From contig CM047813.1 in NCBI GenBank assembly GCA_026214975.1, forward strand, positions 31,274,589-31,338,588: a stretch of DNA of 64,000 nt. The letters are read 5' to 3'. The notes beneath the pieces are model-generated. The model was not told the DNA's origin, searched no databases, and saw nothing but the letters and a program-made list of their open reading frames with translations. Shown here piece by piece: positions 11,251 to 21,361 of the stretch. Each line of letters opens with the position of its first letter. Within the stretch, counting starts at the first letter, position 1. This stretch comes from Gentiana macrophylla. Taxonomy: Eukaryota > Streptophyta > Magnoliopsida > Gentianales > Gentianaceae. A program made the position numbers and the translations under genes.

Positions 11251-11573
11251 GGGTTGTGTTTGTTTTGGGTTGGAGTTTTTTTTTGAGTTTTTTTAAAGTT
11301 TTTTTTTAGATAAAGTGATTGAAGTAATGATTAGAAAGTTAAAATGTTCTTCTGAAATTTGTGTAGATTATGAAATGATTGGTGAAATAAAGTAGAATAA
11401 TGAATAAAATAATGGTAAAAAGGTAAAGTTGATAAAGTGAAATGATGAGAGATGATTTAATGTTTTTTTATTTGTAGTTGAAGATTTGATTGGTGAGAGA
11501 ATCAGTAAGAAATGATTGGTGATGTGATGTAAAAAAACTCCCAAAAAAAACTGTTGGCAAAACAAACGGACAG
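11251..11573. mobile_element. MITE with long T/A-rich inverted repeats
   Basis: The left end (GTGTTTGTTTTGGGTTGGAG followed by T runs) and the inverse of the right end (TCCGTTTGTTTTGCCAACAG followed by T runs) form imperfect terminal inverted repeats of about 35 bp around a roughly 320-bp non-coding body. The target duplication is not resolved, so the superfamily (hAT or PIF/Harbinger) is left open. Confidence 0.6.
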
Positions 11574-11639
11574 GAGTTTTAATCTTGTAAAAAAAAACGA
11601 GTTATATTGACACCGCTATTTTACTATTAACATTTTTTT

Positions 11640-11959
11640 GTTTATTTTTTAATTACTACATTACACCACCAAATCACTTTTCGCACCACGTTATGCGTGT
11701 CGAGCCACCAACATTTTTTCGTTTCACAACATCATTGGGTCGACGTTTACACCAATGACACATTTAGAATCAGTAAAATCGATTGTCACCGACGTTGGGG
11801 TTGAAAACCAACGCCGATTCCATGACGCTTCATATCATGCAAAGCAGGCGTCGTGCGGTGACGTTATCTTTGTTCAAAATAATAAAAATATTCACCGTGA
11901 TGCCAAAAGTGATTTATAAGTGCCGAGAAGTAATCGTAGTGTCGTGTATTTTTGTAGTG
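11640..11959 (-). mobile_element. CACTA-like transposon end
   Basis: The interval ends in TATTTTTGTAGTG, the inverse of CACTACAAAAATA, the typical CACTA (En/Spm) terminus. Inside are short inverted motifs (CACCGACGTTGG...CCAACGCCG) resembling subterminal repeats; similar motifs recur at 21060-21360. The opposite terminus was not found, so this is a fragment or a strongly decayed non-autonomous copy. Confidence 0.5.
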
Positions 11960-12829
11960 TGCCGATAGAAGCGCAAAAAGAAAATCTAATCTTAAGAGTT
12001 TGGTGTTGGAGTCGGTGGCGGACCCAAATTTTTTTTTTTTTCATGTTTCAAACCCGTGACTTTTAGAATAAGTGATAAACTTTTCGAGAGCAAAGCAAGC
12101 GAGTGGTGATTCGGGAAATTAGTGTTGTTTGTTGATGCTTGGTGATGTGGAGGAATATGAATGGAAGATAAATATAAAATGATTCTAGAGATAATATGTG
12201 TGTGATTAGATGTTGTAATGTTGAAAAATATTTTAAATCCATTGATTAAAATAATATTATTTTTTTAAGTTCAGGAAGAAAAGAGGTGAGGCTCTTTTTT
12301 TCAAGAGAGAATATTATCTGCTTGGTTCTCAGAAATAGATAATGAGATAGATAATCTTCCAAAAAATGATCTATTTTGCTCTCTGTTATTTTCCATTTGT
12401 TGAATGAAGTATTCTACTCACGATAAAATGAAGAGAAGAATATGTCCACAATGAGCTTATTAAATCGCTCTAACAACCAGTTGAACTAAATGAATAATTA
12501 CAAAAGAGATTATGCGAGATAATATACATCTACGCTTTAATATTATTAGAGGCGTATATTAGTAATTTTGTCGGGAAATTTGAGTGGTGACAATGTCAAA
12601 ATTATCACGGTGTGAATAGAGGTGTTTTGTTGTGGATATCGGCTATAAAGTGGGTGTATAATGCTCAAAAACAAAATGAAGATCTTGAAGAACAGAGATG
12701 AAGAAAATGTTGTGTTCGTGATTTTGAGTGAGCCTTAAGTGACCGTCTACGTACCTTTTGTAAGGGATCAAGCCAATGCGTAGTTCTGGAAGTGAAGCTT
12801 CCTCCTTCGTAATAGAGGTGATGTTGCTA
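11960..12829. other. No gene or defined repeat seen
   Basis: AT-rich intergenic sequence. There are no convincing exons, terminal repeats or RNA genes. Confidence 0.4.
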
Positions 12830-12834
12830 TTTAT

Positions 12835-14569
12835 TGTTAGGTGTAGTGCCCGAAAGACAATTTGTGTAATTGTTTTTAATAATGAATGATGTAATTTATC
12901 TCACCTTATTACTTGCTTTGTGCTTGTAAAGTAATACACCGCTCACGCAAACCCTAAGTATATCTCAGTATGTAACCACATAACTCAAAGTGTATGGATT
13001 ACACGTGAGGATTGAGTTAGTGGAGATATGCTTAAAGCTGTTAGTCCGTGGTGAACTTAATCGAGTTTAGGGTCTCTTGATTAAAACACCAATAATGCGC
13101 CTGTAACACCTTAGGGTGTGATAGTCTTATCCGGATTGTCGGTAGAGGTACTACGTGGGGCATTTATATATGATGGCATTCATATAGAATTTGGACCGAT
13201 TTAATCTGAATTTCTCGGTATAATTCCGTAATCGAGGAATCTTATTAAATCATTAGATGATCATATATGGATCAACCTTAATCCCGAGGTGATCACATGG
13301 TGCCGCTTGTCCGGGGTAGTGTTTGATGTGTTAGTTACGGTTCACTTAAATAATGTGTTCCAAGCCACTTCATTGGCACTATCTCCAGGATGAGTGAGTA
13401 GTTACGATTTTCACGGACATGGAATCCATTCCTTCCTCGGGAAGTAGAGACACGATCCCCTTATTTGTTAGCCTTAAGAAAGTGATCGATCGGCCGAGTT
13501 CACATTTGACTAATTAGCTACTAGTCGGATATGTGCACTAATTGATCATTAGGGGTTAATGGTAAATAAGGATAAGATATTCGAAAGTGCAGTTCACGGA
13601 GACTTCCTCTCGAATGGACGATCTATGGAGGGTTAATCCGTATGTAGTGATTATATCAATGGACGCTTATTCACTGCATGGGTTGAGTATAAGTATACAT
13701 CTATAATCGGTAGAGTTCGGCCGGGTTTATGGTGGCGTAATCCCGGAATTAATAATTAATATACTTATTACATTTCGATGAATAATTAATTATTGGAGCT
13801 ACTTTGGTTATAGGTCCAGTGGTCCCGGTGTGGCTTACGTAATTCGGACTAATAATCTTGTTATTTGGGCTCATTGATAATTAATTGGTGGGCTAATTAA
13901 TTGATATGCATGGATATTATTTAGTTGGCTAAATAATATAATACACATAAAAGAGCATTTTATGTGGGCTTTTTGACCCAATATGTGGCGCCATTAATGT
14001 CCTAATAATTAGAGAGAAATTAGTTTTCTTGGATAATTATTTGACATGTGATTTATCTTTTATTTGTTAAATGATAATTCATGGAATATTAGATAATAAT
14101 AGGATTTATCCTAATTTGTTTGGGATAATCATTTTATTTATCTTTTATTTGGAATAAAGGATTAATGGAATAATTATCTCTTAATTATTTAATCCTTGGA
14201 GGACATTGATTACTCTCCTATATAAAGAGAGTTCTCACAAGTCTAATGGCAAGGTACTATTCACGTCACTATTCACCGAGAGAAATTGGCCGAAAAATTT
14301 CGGCCTCTATTCTTAGGGTTCGAGTTGGAAAAATCTTCGGGATTTCTATGGTTGCATATCAAGGAGGCTCGTGTATCAAGAAGGGTGTCCACCAACCGCC
14401 GTTTGGAGAACACATCGGAAGATCTTGGCTTCGCTTCTAATGTTGGTAACTTGATTTTAACCCCCTTGTAGTTTTTAAGTCCTTTAACTATGTTTTATGA
14501 TATGTAAATCGTGATCCGTCCGCTGCGCATAGATCTAACTCGTTTAGATCTAAGAACCTGCATCCTTCA
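12835..14569 (+). mobile_element. Solo LTR (Copia-type), TSD TTTAT
   Basis: A 1,735-bp sequence starts TGTTAGGTGTAGTGCCCG and ends CATCCTTCA, flanked on both sides by TTTAT (12830-12834 and 14570-14574). It aligns with the LTR at 4367-6100. No internal element sequence adjoins it, so it arose by recombination between two LTRs. It retains a TATA-like CTATATAAAGAGAG near 14217 with a presumed R/U5 portion beyond. Confidence 0.88.
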
Positions 14570-14696
14570 TTTATAGGGGTCAGGAGCAGGCTAGTCTGGA
14601 GAAAGGAGGACAGTTGGCGAGAGCTGACAGGCTGGGAGCCTTTCCTTGGGCGGGCGGATGGACCTGAATAAGGATCAGCGGGCCGGATTACGATTT

Positions 14697-15049
14697 GGGG
14701 GAATGAGGGAGAAGGACAAAAATATTTCATCAATTGAGTAGAAGGACAGTTTTTTGAAACTTTTGCATAAAGGACAAAACTATTTATTCACTGTCGAAAT
14801 TCACTTGTGTTCGAAATTCACTGTTTAAATTCACTGCCGAAATTCACTGTCGAAATTCACTAATTTTCAAAATTCATTGTCGAGATTCACTGATTTTGGG
14901 ATTCACTAGGAAGATTCACTGATTTTCGGGATTCACTGTTTGTCCTTCTCGCTATAAAAATTATGCAGTTGTCCTTCTCCCTATAAAAAATATGTAGTTG
15001 TCCTGTTACTTAAAAATATTCCAGATTGTGTCCTTATCCCTAATTTTCC
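14697..15049. mobile_element. MULE-type MITE, TSD TTACGATTT
   Basis: A 353-bp insertion is flanked by ATTACGATTT on both sides (14687-14696 and 15050-15059), a 9-10 bp target duplication typical of Mutator-like elements. The termini GGGAATGAGGGAGAAGGACA and the inverse of the right end, GGAAAATTAGGGATAAGGACA without its last base, are imperfect inverted repeats. The interior is an irregular minisatellite of ATTCACTG-containing units (about 14793-14940). Two GTCCTTCTCSCTATAAAAA copies lie near the right end. No coding capacity. Confidence 0.82.
14790..14942. repeat. Minisatellite of ATTCACTG units inside the MITE
   Basis: About nine repeats built on GAAATTCACTGTC with 13-27 bp spacing and many small variants. 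They lie entirely within the MULE-type MITE. Confidence 0.7.
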
Positions 15050-15162
15050 ATTACGATTTAGGCATATCAAGTGGGTTCATGGACTCCCTTGTCCATGCTG
15101 GGTCCGCCCTTGGTTGCAGTGACACTCTAATTAAATTGTGGGATTTCAAATTGTGTATAGAG

Positions 15163-15287
15163 GCCAACATTGCATCGGTCCAACGGTAAGTGTTGCGGTC
15201 ATTAATCCAGAGGTTCCAGGTTCGAGTCCCAATGGGGACGAAAGTGTGCATGCTTGTGTTTATTTCGTGATCCGTAAAAAAAAATCA
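15163..15287 (+). mobile_element. tRNA-derived SINE
   Basis: An A-box-like segment (GGTCCAACGGTAAGTG, about 15177) is followed 30-40 bp on by a perfect B box (GGTTCGAGTCC, 15218-15228), a short unrelated body, and an A9 tail at 15276-15284. Near-identical flanks TGTATAGAG (15154-15162) and TGTATGGAG (15288-15296) look like a target-site duplication. There is no cloverleaf acceptor stem, so this is not a tRNA gene. Confidence 0.75.
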
Positions 15288-15349
15288 TGTATGGAGAAAT
15301 ATTTTTCACAAAAGGTTTAAAGACGCTCAGAGTACACTGAACCTCTCTC

Positions 15350-15580
15350 GATTTACATATTCACTAATCATGCACACCAATCCTAAACTTGCAGTAGATA
15401 CTGTAAATCTTTTAAGTTCTCATCTCATGATTTACATTATCCACCAATCCTGCACACTAATCATGCACTTAGATCTCATCTCTCGATTTACCTTATTCAC
15501 TAATCCTCGCACACTAATCATGCACTTGCAAGTTGCAACAGATGTAAATCTCTGACTTGCGTAGTAGATATTGCAAATCT
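15350..15580. repeat. Imperfect direct repeats (CACTAATCATGCAC units)
   Basis: Three or four diverged copies of a block containing CACTAATCATGCAC, 'CAATCCT' and 'GTAAATCTTTTAA' elements. They are non-coding and of unknown origin. Confidence 0.5.
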
Positions 15581-15805
15581 TTTAAAACTATATTTCAACA
15601 TGAAAAAGAACATTGCAGCATATATTATATATTTACTGTAAAATACATATTATGTAAACTTTCATTTACATTTATCATATTTATCCAGATTCTATAATTT
15701 TTTTTAAATATGTCGCATTATCTATAATAAAAAAAACATGATTCATTTCATCGTTAGAAACATTGTAAACTACAAAAAAAAAATTATATTTAAAGCTGTA
15801 AAATA

Positions 15806-15873
15806 CAACATTCATTTAGAGGATCTTATGCAAATAATTTTACAACATTCATTTAGAGGATCTTATGCAAATA
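15806..15873. repeat. Tandem duplication, 34-bp period
   Basis: Two perfect copies of a 32-base block beginning ACAACATTCATTTAGAGGAT, 34 bp apart. There is no sign of function. Confidence 0.85.
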
Positions 15874-15933
15874 CTCTCAACTCTGAAGACGGGATGATTG
15901 ACACATTTGGGTTGGGTTCAACTTTATTTTAAT

Positions 15934-16090
15934 GAGAGATTTTATGGTGCAACGGTTGTAGGAAGGTTATATTGTGACATATATTAGAGACTCTCATTTT
16001 TACTCTATTTCACATAATACATTTTTATCGTGTGTGAGAGGTTAAAAATGAGTGGTTGTAATATATGTCACTTGATAAAATCTTATTACA
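15934..16090. mobile_element. Hairpin MITE
   Basis: The left arm (AGATTTTAT ... GTGACATATATTA ... CTCTCATTTTTAC) and right arm (inverse: AAGATTTTAT ... GTGACATATATTAC ... ACTCATTTTTAA) are inverted copies around a short AT-rich loop. The left arm carries about 28 extra bases (GGTGCAACGGTTGTAGG...) not paired in place. It is a non-coding fold-back element. Confidence 0.6.
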
Positions 16091-16607
16091 ACGGTTGTAT
16101 TTACAAAAATTACATTTTTTTTTTCTTTCTTTCTTTATACTTATAATATAATTATAAACCTGCTTGCTTTCCTTCCATCACTATTCGGCTATTCCTCAAA
16201 TGCATCTAAGTTAAATGCAACTTTATAGAATGTAATGACTTTGTTCTCATTATTTGACTGCTAACTCCATCAAACTTATGATTTAACTTATCTTTTTATG
16301 AATAAAATTATTTTGAATCGGGATGTTGAGGTGTATGTTTTATATTGGATATATTTATTGGTTTCTTTTTGGTGTGTAAAGAAAATTTTTGAACTTAATT
16401 TGACATTTAGGACACACCGAAAAGATCATTGATTAAAATGATAAAATAACACTTCTTGAAAAAAATTAATGACCAACGACTTAGTTCCTCGTCCATGGCC
16501 TGGTAGCTTCAACGGCCGATTCCGGCCGGACTGAGATGACTGCCGGCGGCCTACCTCCATATTTACGTTGATACATCATGGAAATTAAATGATAAGGTGG
16601 GGTGTGG
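16091..16607. other. No gene or defined repeat seen
   Basis: AT-rich intergenic sequence with a short GC-rich patch near 16500-16550. No supported feature. Confidence 0.4.
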
Positions 16608-17011
16608 CAGGGACGGACCCAGGCTTCTAAGGGTGGGGTGCATGGCCCTCACTTAAATTTCTGGACAAATTTACTAGTATACCCTTCTTATAATAATATA
16701 ACTATGTATGTATATTATTTCAAACAATTTTTAGAACAATTATTCATTTAATTCAAACGGTTAGAAGCTTTATTACTTATCCTAAAGTCATGGGTTCGAG
16801 ACTTGGCTGTCGAGCGCTTTTTCCACCTTTGGTGCTGACTTCTGACTTACCCCGAAGCCTGTGGCTCTACCTTCTCCCCCTTGCTGCGGAAGCCGCAACT
16901 CTTATTTTTCATTGTTTTCTTAAAGGACTTTTAGACAAGGTGCATGCCTTTTTTCCAACTTTTTTTTTTGAATTTGACACCATCGTAAAAATTTCTTGGG
17001 TCCGTCACTGT
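16608..17011. mobile_element. hAT-like non-autonomous element
   Basis: The termini CAGGGACGGACCCAGG (left) and the inverse of the right end, CAGTGACGGACCCAAG, are well-matched inverted repeats of the same class as those at 6843-7555 and 60827-60988. The interior holds a GGTTCGAG-containing stretch (16794) resembling the window's first bases. Target duplication is unclear (GGGTGTGG versus TGTGGTGC). No transposase coding. Confidence 0.6.
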
Positions 17012-17139
17012 GTGGTGCTGGCTTCTGCCTTACCGAAGCATGTGGCTCCCCGAAGGAGAGTACCTTCTCCTCTTGCTGCAGAAGCCGCAACTCTTATTTT
17101 TCATTGTTTTGTTAAGGACTTTTTGACAAGGTGCATGCC
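16831..17139. repeat. Direct duplication across the hAT-like right end
   Basis: 16831-16948 and 17014-17139 are near copies of each other (shared CGCAACTCTTATTTTTCATT and GACAAGGTGCATGCC). The first lies inside the hAT-like element and the second just outside its right end, so a local duplication or two nested copies produced it. Confidence 0.75.
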
Positions 17140-17305
17140 ATATGTCAAACGCGGAGTTTGTTTCTCAACCGATCACTGTTCAATTTGACGGCTAGTTAAA
17201 AAAATAATAATAATAGCAAATTTTCAGATAATAAAATATAAAAAAACGAAACATGAGCAGCATGTCACAACCTTGATCAAAAGATAGAAATGATTTGTTC
17301 AATTT

Positions 17306-17860
17306 AAGGGCCGTTTGTTAAATCTGAAATTTGAATATTTTAAATGACTGAATTGTTTAAATACTGAAATTGTTTAGAGTGTTTGATAATATTACCTAGC
17401 TCAAATTTTGAAAATGATGCTGTGGGGTAAAATTTAAAAATAGTTAATTTTACACTTTTAGCCATGCATATTTTATTTCAAAAAAACATTTGATAACATA
17501 GAATATTTTTTTTCGATACTATAAACTGATAAAATTTTATATGCATTATTTTATAAACGTGTAATAAATATTTCATAACATCTTATGCTAATAAAATCAA
17601 TCAAAGAGTTTAATATGTTTGACAATATTGGCACCAAAAAAAAGAGACAATATTGTATAATATGAAGTATCTGTTAACTATATAAAAAAGTAAACAACAA
17701 ATAGTTATTTCATATAACTAGTTAATGTAAATAATCTTTTAAAATATATTTCTATCATTGCAGGAACAACGCTGTAGATAGAAATATTCCAAAAAGAAAA
17801 TACCTTGGTATAGAAAGATAGAACTCAGATTCAGATTATCAATTTTCACTTACGGTATTG
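17306..17860. mobile_element. Possible MITE (GGGCCGTTTG end)
   Basis: Starts AAGGGCCGTTTGTTAAATCTG, a typical plant MITE left end; a weak inverse (ATTCAGATTATCAA) occurs near 17832. The body is AT-rich and non-coding. The right boundary is a guess. Confidence 0.3.
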
Positions 17861-18384
17861 AAATCGTCCTTTCAAACCAGCAAACATTTACCCAATTTTG
17901 ATCCTTGGTGCTGATTTTCGAGGCAGTAGAGTTGATAGAAAATGCACAAATGGGACCGACTTTTCAATTCTTGGAAAAAAAACATCTTGGTTTCATGTTT
18001 CCCAAAGAAACCAAGTATGTAGCTAGGGAAGTTATTTTGTGTGTCCGCCATATGCAGAGTGACAAATGTAATTGCTTAATCAGCACTTTTTACCTGTGTA
18101 TGTGGATATACCAAAGTCCAAATTTGTTTACCTGTCAATTCAGTGAACGTGGATATACCACACAGTGAACGTGGATATACCACACAAAAACGTCCCAGCA
18201 AATTGAATATGTAGCCTCAAGTAATTGTTGTACTCAAACTTAAGAATCATCCTATGTGTTAAGCAACAATTATCTTATTTCAACATTCAAAGTGGCTACT
18301 CAACTTTGCATTCAAAGAACATAACCCCCGTGTTACTTTTTGCTGAAGTTAAAAGAGTGTTTTTTTTTTTGAGAACTTAAACAG

Positions 18385-19840
18385 TCAATTTTCTAACATG
18401 GAAAATATCAACAGACAACTTAGGTGGAATACGACTAGTATAAATGGCAAGAACTGGCACTTATTTTAGGACATCTCTACCTACTTCTTAAGGCCTATCA
18501 GTATCCTTTTCTTACCTCACAATCTGCTGCTATACACTTTGCAACTGGATTTTCTTGACAATAAAACAAGTCTCTTCAAGAACCGGGCGTCTGGGGTTTA
18601 CCCTAACAATTACGGTGTACTAGTAATCAGAGGAAACAGTGACAAAAATAATATCACTAGGAATGTAGGGCAGAGACAGGAGGGTGACGAGGAAGAAGAT
18701 TCAAGTGACAAAAAGACACATTTATAACATAGTCTGAATTGTAGGCCTTGAAAAAAAAAAAGCAAGTATAGAATCAATTTGACCCTTTTCTTTCCCTTAA
18801 ATGCAGGGGAGAGCTTGAATGCTTAATGTGAAGATTTAGGGGTGAACACGAACGTTTAATTCACTGGTGAAAGAATCACGCACCATTTCATTATCTCCCC
18901 ACGCCTAGCAAAAGCGACAATGCCTGTATGTCTGACTAGAAAGCCGTATGGTAGTGGTGAATTCCATATGGATTTCTTCCACTTATAGAATTCTAAATAA
19001 CACGCAACAAACAATCTATACTGTTACAGCAGAACCATGGAAACTAAAGAGCAAAACCGATGCAAAAAAGCCTAAATCAAGACCCTACAGAGGCCAAATA
19101 CTCATCTGAGCTGCCCATTAATCTCTCAAGGAATCAATATTTCACATCAGATAAAGGGTTCTTTCTTTCTTTCTTTCTTTCTTAATTAACTTATAATTTG
19201 CTTATAAAACAGCAGGCAACTAGCAATAAAAAACACAGTAGAACAAAAGCAAACACTAAAGAAATATCATTAGCAAGCAAGTAAAGTATTTGGTTAATTG
19301 CTTGCAAATGAGATTGATGCAAGTCTTGAAAAAGCACAAGTGAAATTTTCAATTCTTGGGAAACATGGAAAACATCAACAGACAACTAACTAATAACGAG
19401 GACTGAAATGTAATAAGAATTACAAGGAGACTAGTAATCAGAGGAAAAAGTGATAAAATAATCACAAGGAATCTGGGGGCAGGGCCAAGAGGGTATCTGG
19501 AAGAAGAAGATCAAAGTTAATATAATCCCAAATGCAGCTTGGACTTAAAAGAAAAGAAGAGGAAACATAGATACAATTTGACCCCTTTCTTTTTCCCTTA
19601 ACTAAAGAGCAAAACACAAACCCAAAAAAATCTCTCACCAATAAGGCAAACCCCCAAACAAGATACTAGTACATGTCTTAGTGCCATTAAAAAAAAACAA
19701 CGAATCAAGATTTCAGCTTCTTTCTTTCTTAATTTAAGATATAATTCATGTTTAACAGCAGCAACTAGCAATTAAAAAAGTACTCTAGTATGACAAAAGA
19801 AAGTAGCAATTAATAATTATAGATAGACAATGAATGGACA
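18385..19840. repeat. Duplicated 3' flank of the CSP gene (two copies)
   Basis: Copy 1 (about 18385-19260) and copy 2 (about 19345-19840) share an ordered set of blocks. These are AACATGGAAAAYATCAACAG, CTAGTAATCAGAGGAAA, AATTTGACCC-YTTTCTTT, CTAAAGAGCAAAAC, TTCTTTCTTAATT and CAGCAACTAGCAAT. The order is identical and the copies differ by many indels. The second copy lies directly 3' of the minus-strand cold-shock gene, so the unit probably contains that gene's 3' untranslated/downstream region. Copy 1 has no gene attached. Confidence 0.65.
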
Positions 19841-20086
19841 AAACAGAGCCAATATTTAAGTAGAATTAGATAACCATCGTTGATATATTATGTTAAATTG
19901 ATAGCAGATCAGAACAAAACCAACAATTTCAGTCTTTTCAGAAAATAAAATAAAAAAAAGACAGAGAAAACACCAATCTTTTAAATTGGTTTACGGGATT
20001 AAAATACTAGATCTAGATAGACGGGTCGGGTCGGGAGGTAGGAAAAGCCAAAGCCAGTCTTACGCCGCCCACCGGTTTGAATAAGA

Positions 20087-20710
20087 TCAACGGCCGCCTT
20101 CATTGGTGCACTCCCTAGCGAAATGGCCATCCTCACCACATTTGTAGCAGCCACCACCACCTCCTCCTCCACCACCACCACCGCCGTACCTCCCTCCACC
20201 TCCACCGCCTCCAGAATATCTCCCTCCACCACCGCCTCCTCCCTGAGAGCAGTCCCTAGCCAGATGACCCTGTTCGCCACATTTGTAGCACCCACTTCCT
20301 CCACCACCGCCTCCGTAGCCGCCGCCACCTCCACCATAACCGCCACCACCTCCTCCGTAGCTGCCACCACCATAACCGCCGCCGCTACCACCACGTCCTC
20401 CAGATCTTCCACCTCCGTACCCACCGCCGCCGCCGGCACCACCGCCTGAACCGCCTTGAACGTTGCCCCCATCCGGACCAGTGACGTTGACAGCCTTGGC
20501 ACGGCCATCTCCGCCGATCTCCATCTCATACTCCACAGATTCCCCGTCGCCGAGGCTCTTGTTATAGGCAGAAGATGCCTTGATGCCGGAGTGATGAACA
20601 AAGAGATCGTCACCACCTTCGTCAGGAGTGATGAAACCATAGCCCTTCTCCTCGCTGAACCACTTGACCTGGCCCTTCTGAGTCTGACCGCCACCCTCAT
20701 TGGAAGCCAT
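20087..20710 (-). CDS. CSP2: Cold shock domain glycine-rich RNA-binding protein (CSP2/GRP2-like)
   Basis: A 207-residue RNA chaperone of the plant cold-shock-domain family, nuclear and cytoplasmic, which melts RNA secondary structure; in Arabidopsis it affects cold acclimation and flowering. The cold shock domain spans residues 11-80, with RNP1-like KGYGFI (22-27) and RNP2-like LFVHH (36-40). A Gly/Tyr-rich linker follows, with two CCHC knuckles CX2CX4HX4C at 141-154 ([14 protein letters not shown]) and 188-201 ([14 protein letters not shown]). Two knuckles and this length fit AtCSP2/AtCSP4 rather than the seven-knuckle CSP1/CSP3. Single exon and intact. The start is the first Met of the domain. 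Upstream on the minus strand are a TATA box and a telo-box, as in growth-associated genes. Two other long frames overlap it only because of the GGN-rich composition. Confidence 0.96.
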   Translation of the reverse strand: MASNEGGGQTQKGQVKWFSEEKGYGFITPDEGGDDLFVHHSGIKASSAYNKSLGDGESVEYEMEIGGDGRAKAVNVTGPDGGNVQGGSGGGAGGGGGYGGGRSGGRGGSGGGYGGGSYGGGGGGYGGGGGGYGGGGGGSGCYKCGEQGHLARDCSQGGGGGGGRYSGGGGGGGRYGGGGGGGGGGGGCYKCGEDGHFARECTNEGGR

Positions 20711-20746
20711 TTTTCGATATTCGGTAGTGAAAAAAAGGGGGGAAAG

Positions 20747-20831
20747 AAAACCCTAATAAGCCTTCTAGTTCTCTCTCTTTTCACTTTGGTGTGAATTGCC
20801 GGGCCATATGCCTAGGCTGGTGCATTTTATA
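20747..20831 (-). promoter_or_regulatory. Core promoter of the CSP gene (TATA box, telo-box)
   Basis: On the minus strand TATAAAA (plus-strand 20825-20831) lies about 115 bp upstream of the ATG, and TTAGGGTTTT, the inverse of the AAAACCCTAA telo-box, lies at 20747-20756 in the presumed 5' leader. A TGGGCT site-II-like motif lies just upstream near 20840-20850. The arrangement is typical of highly expressed plant genes for RNA and translation functions. Confidence 0.6.
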
Positions 20832-21009
20832 GGCTAAAAAGAGCCCAAGTTCATTACGCGTTTTGGAATTCTCTAGTACTATCCAGATTTTAGACATTAA
20901 TATACATACAAAAAAAAAAAAAAACGTACATACAAATATTTCATTAATCAAACGAAAAAAAAAAAAAAATACTAGAAATCTAGTTTTAGAGATTCTATTG
21001 GCACACAAG

Positions 21010-21361
21010 TTTTACTATTGAAATCACATTAACATCGGCATCATAAAAAATTATTCCGACACCACATGATTTTTAATGAGCGAACGTCGATCTGCGCGTA
21101 TGTTCTTATTGAAAGCAAATGTCGGTGACATTTTGCGGCGTTGGTGTTCAACAACGAAAGTCAGTGACACCGAAGTTTATGTTATAAAAGTGTCACAATT
21201 TAGAAACGTCAGTTATTGACTTTCCACTGGAGTTGTTGTTTCACTAGCAACGTCACTGACGTTGGTGTTCAACAACGAAAGTCTGTGGCACCGAAGATTA
21301 CGTTATAAAAGTGTCACAACTCAGAAACATCAGTTATTGACTTTCCACTGGCGTTGGTAAG
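21010..21361. mobile_element. CACTA-like subterminal repeats (fragment)
   Basis: Contains two near-identical blocks (about 21128-21232 and 21248-21354, period about 121 bp) with GTTGGTGTTCAACAACGAAA and GTTATTGACTTTCCACTGG. Motifs such as TGTCGGTGACA resemble those beside the CACTA end at 11959. Related sequence (ATGTCATTGAAACCGACA) resumes at 23596-23690 after an inserted LTR, suggesting one interrupted element. No CACTA terminus was found here. Confidence 0.45.

Noticed and set aside
15163..15287. tRNA gene
   Set aside because: A and B boxes are present, but there is no acceptor stem or anticodon arm and there is an A tail with flanking duplications; called a SINE.
19999..20784. 261-codon minus-strand frame and 108- and 112-codon plus-strand frames over the CSP gene
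   Set aside because: Their length comes from the GGN/GCC-rich composition of the real CSP coding sequence; none shows a domain, and the cold-shock frame explains the region.
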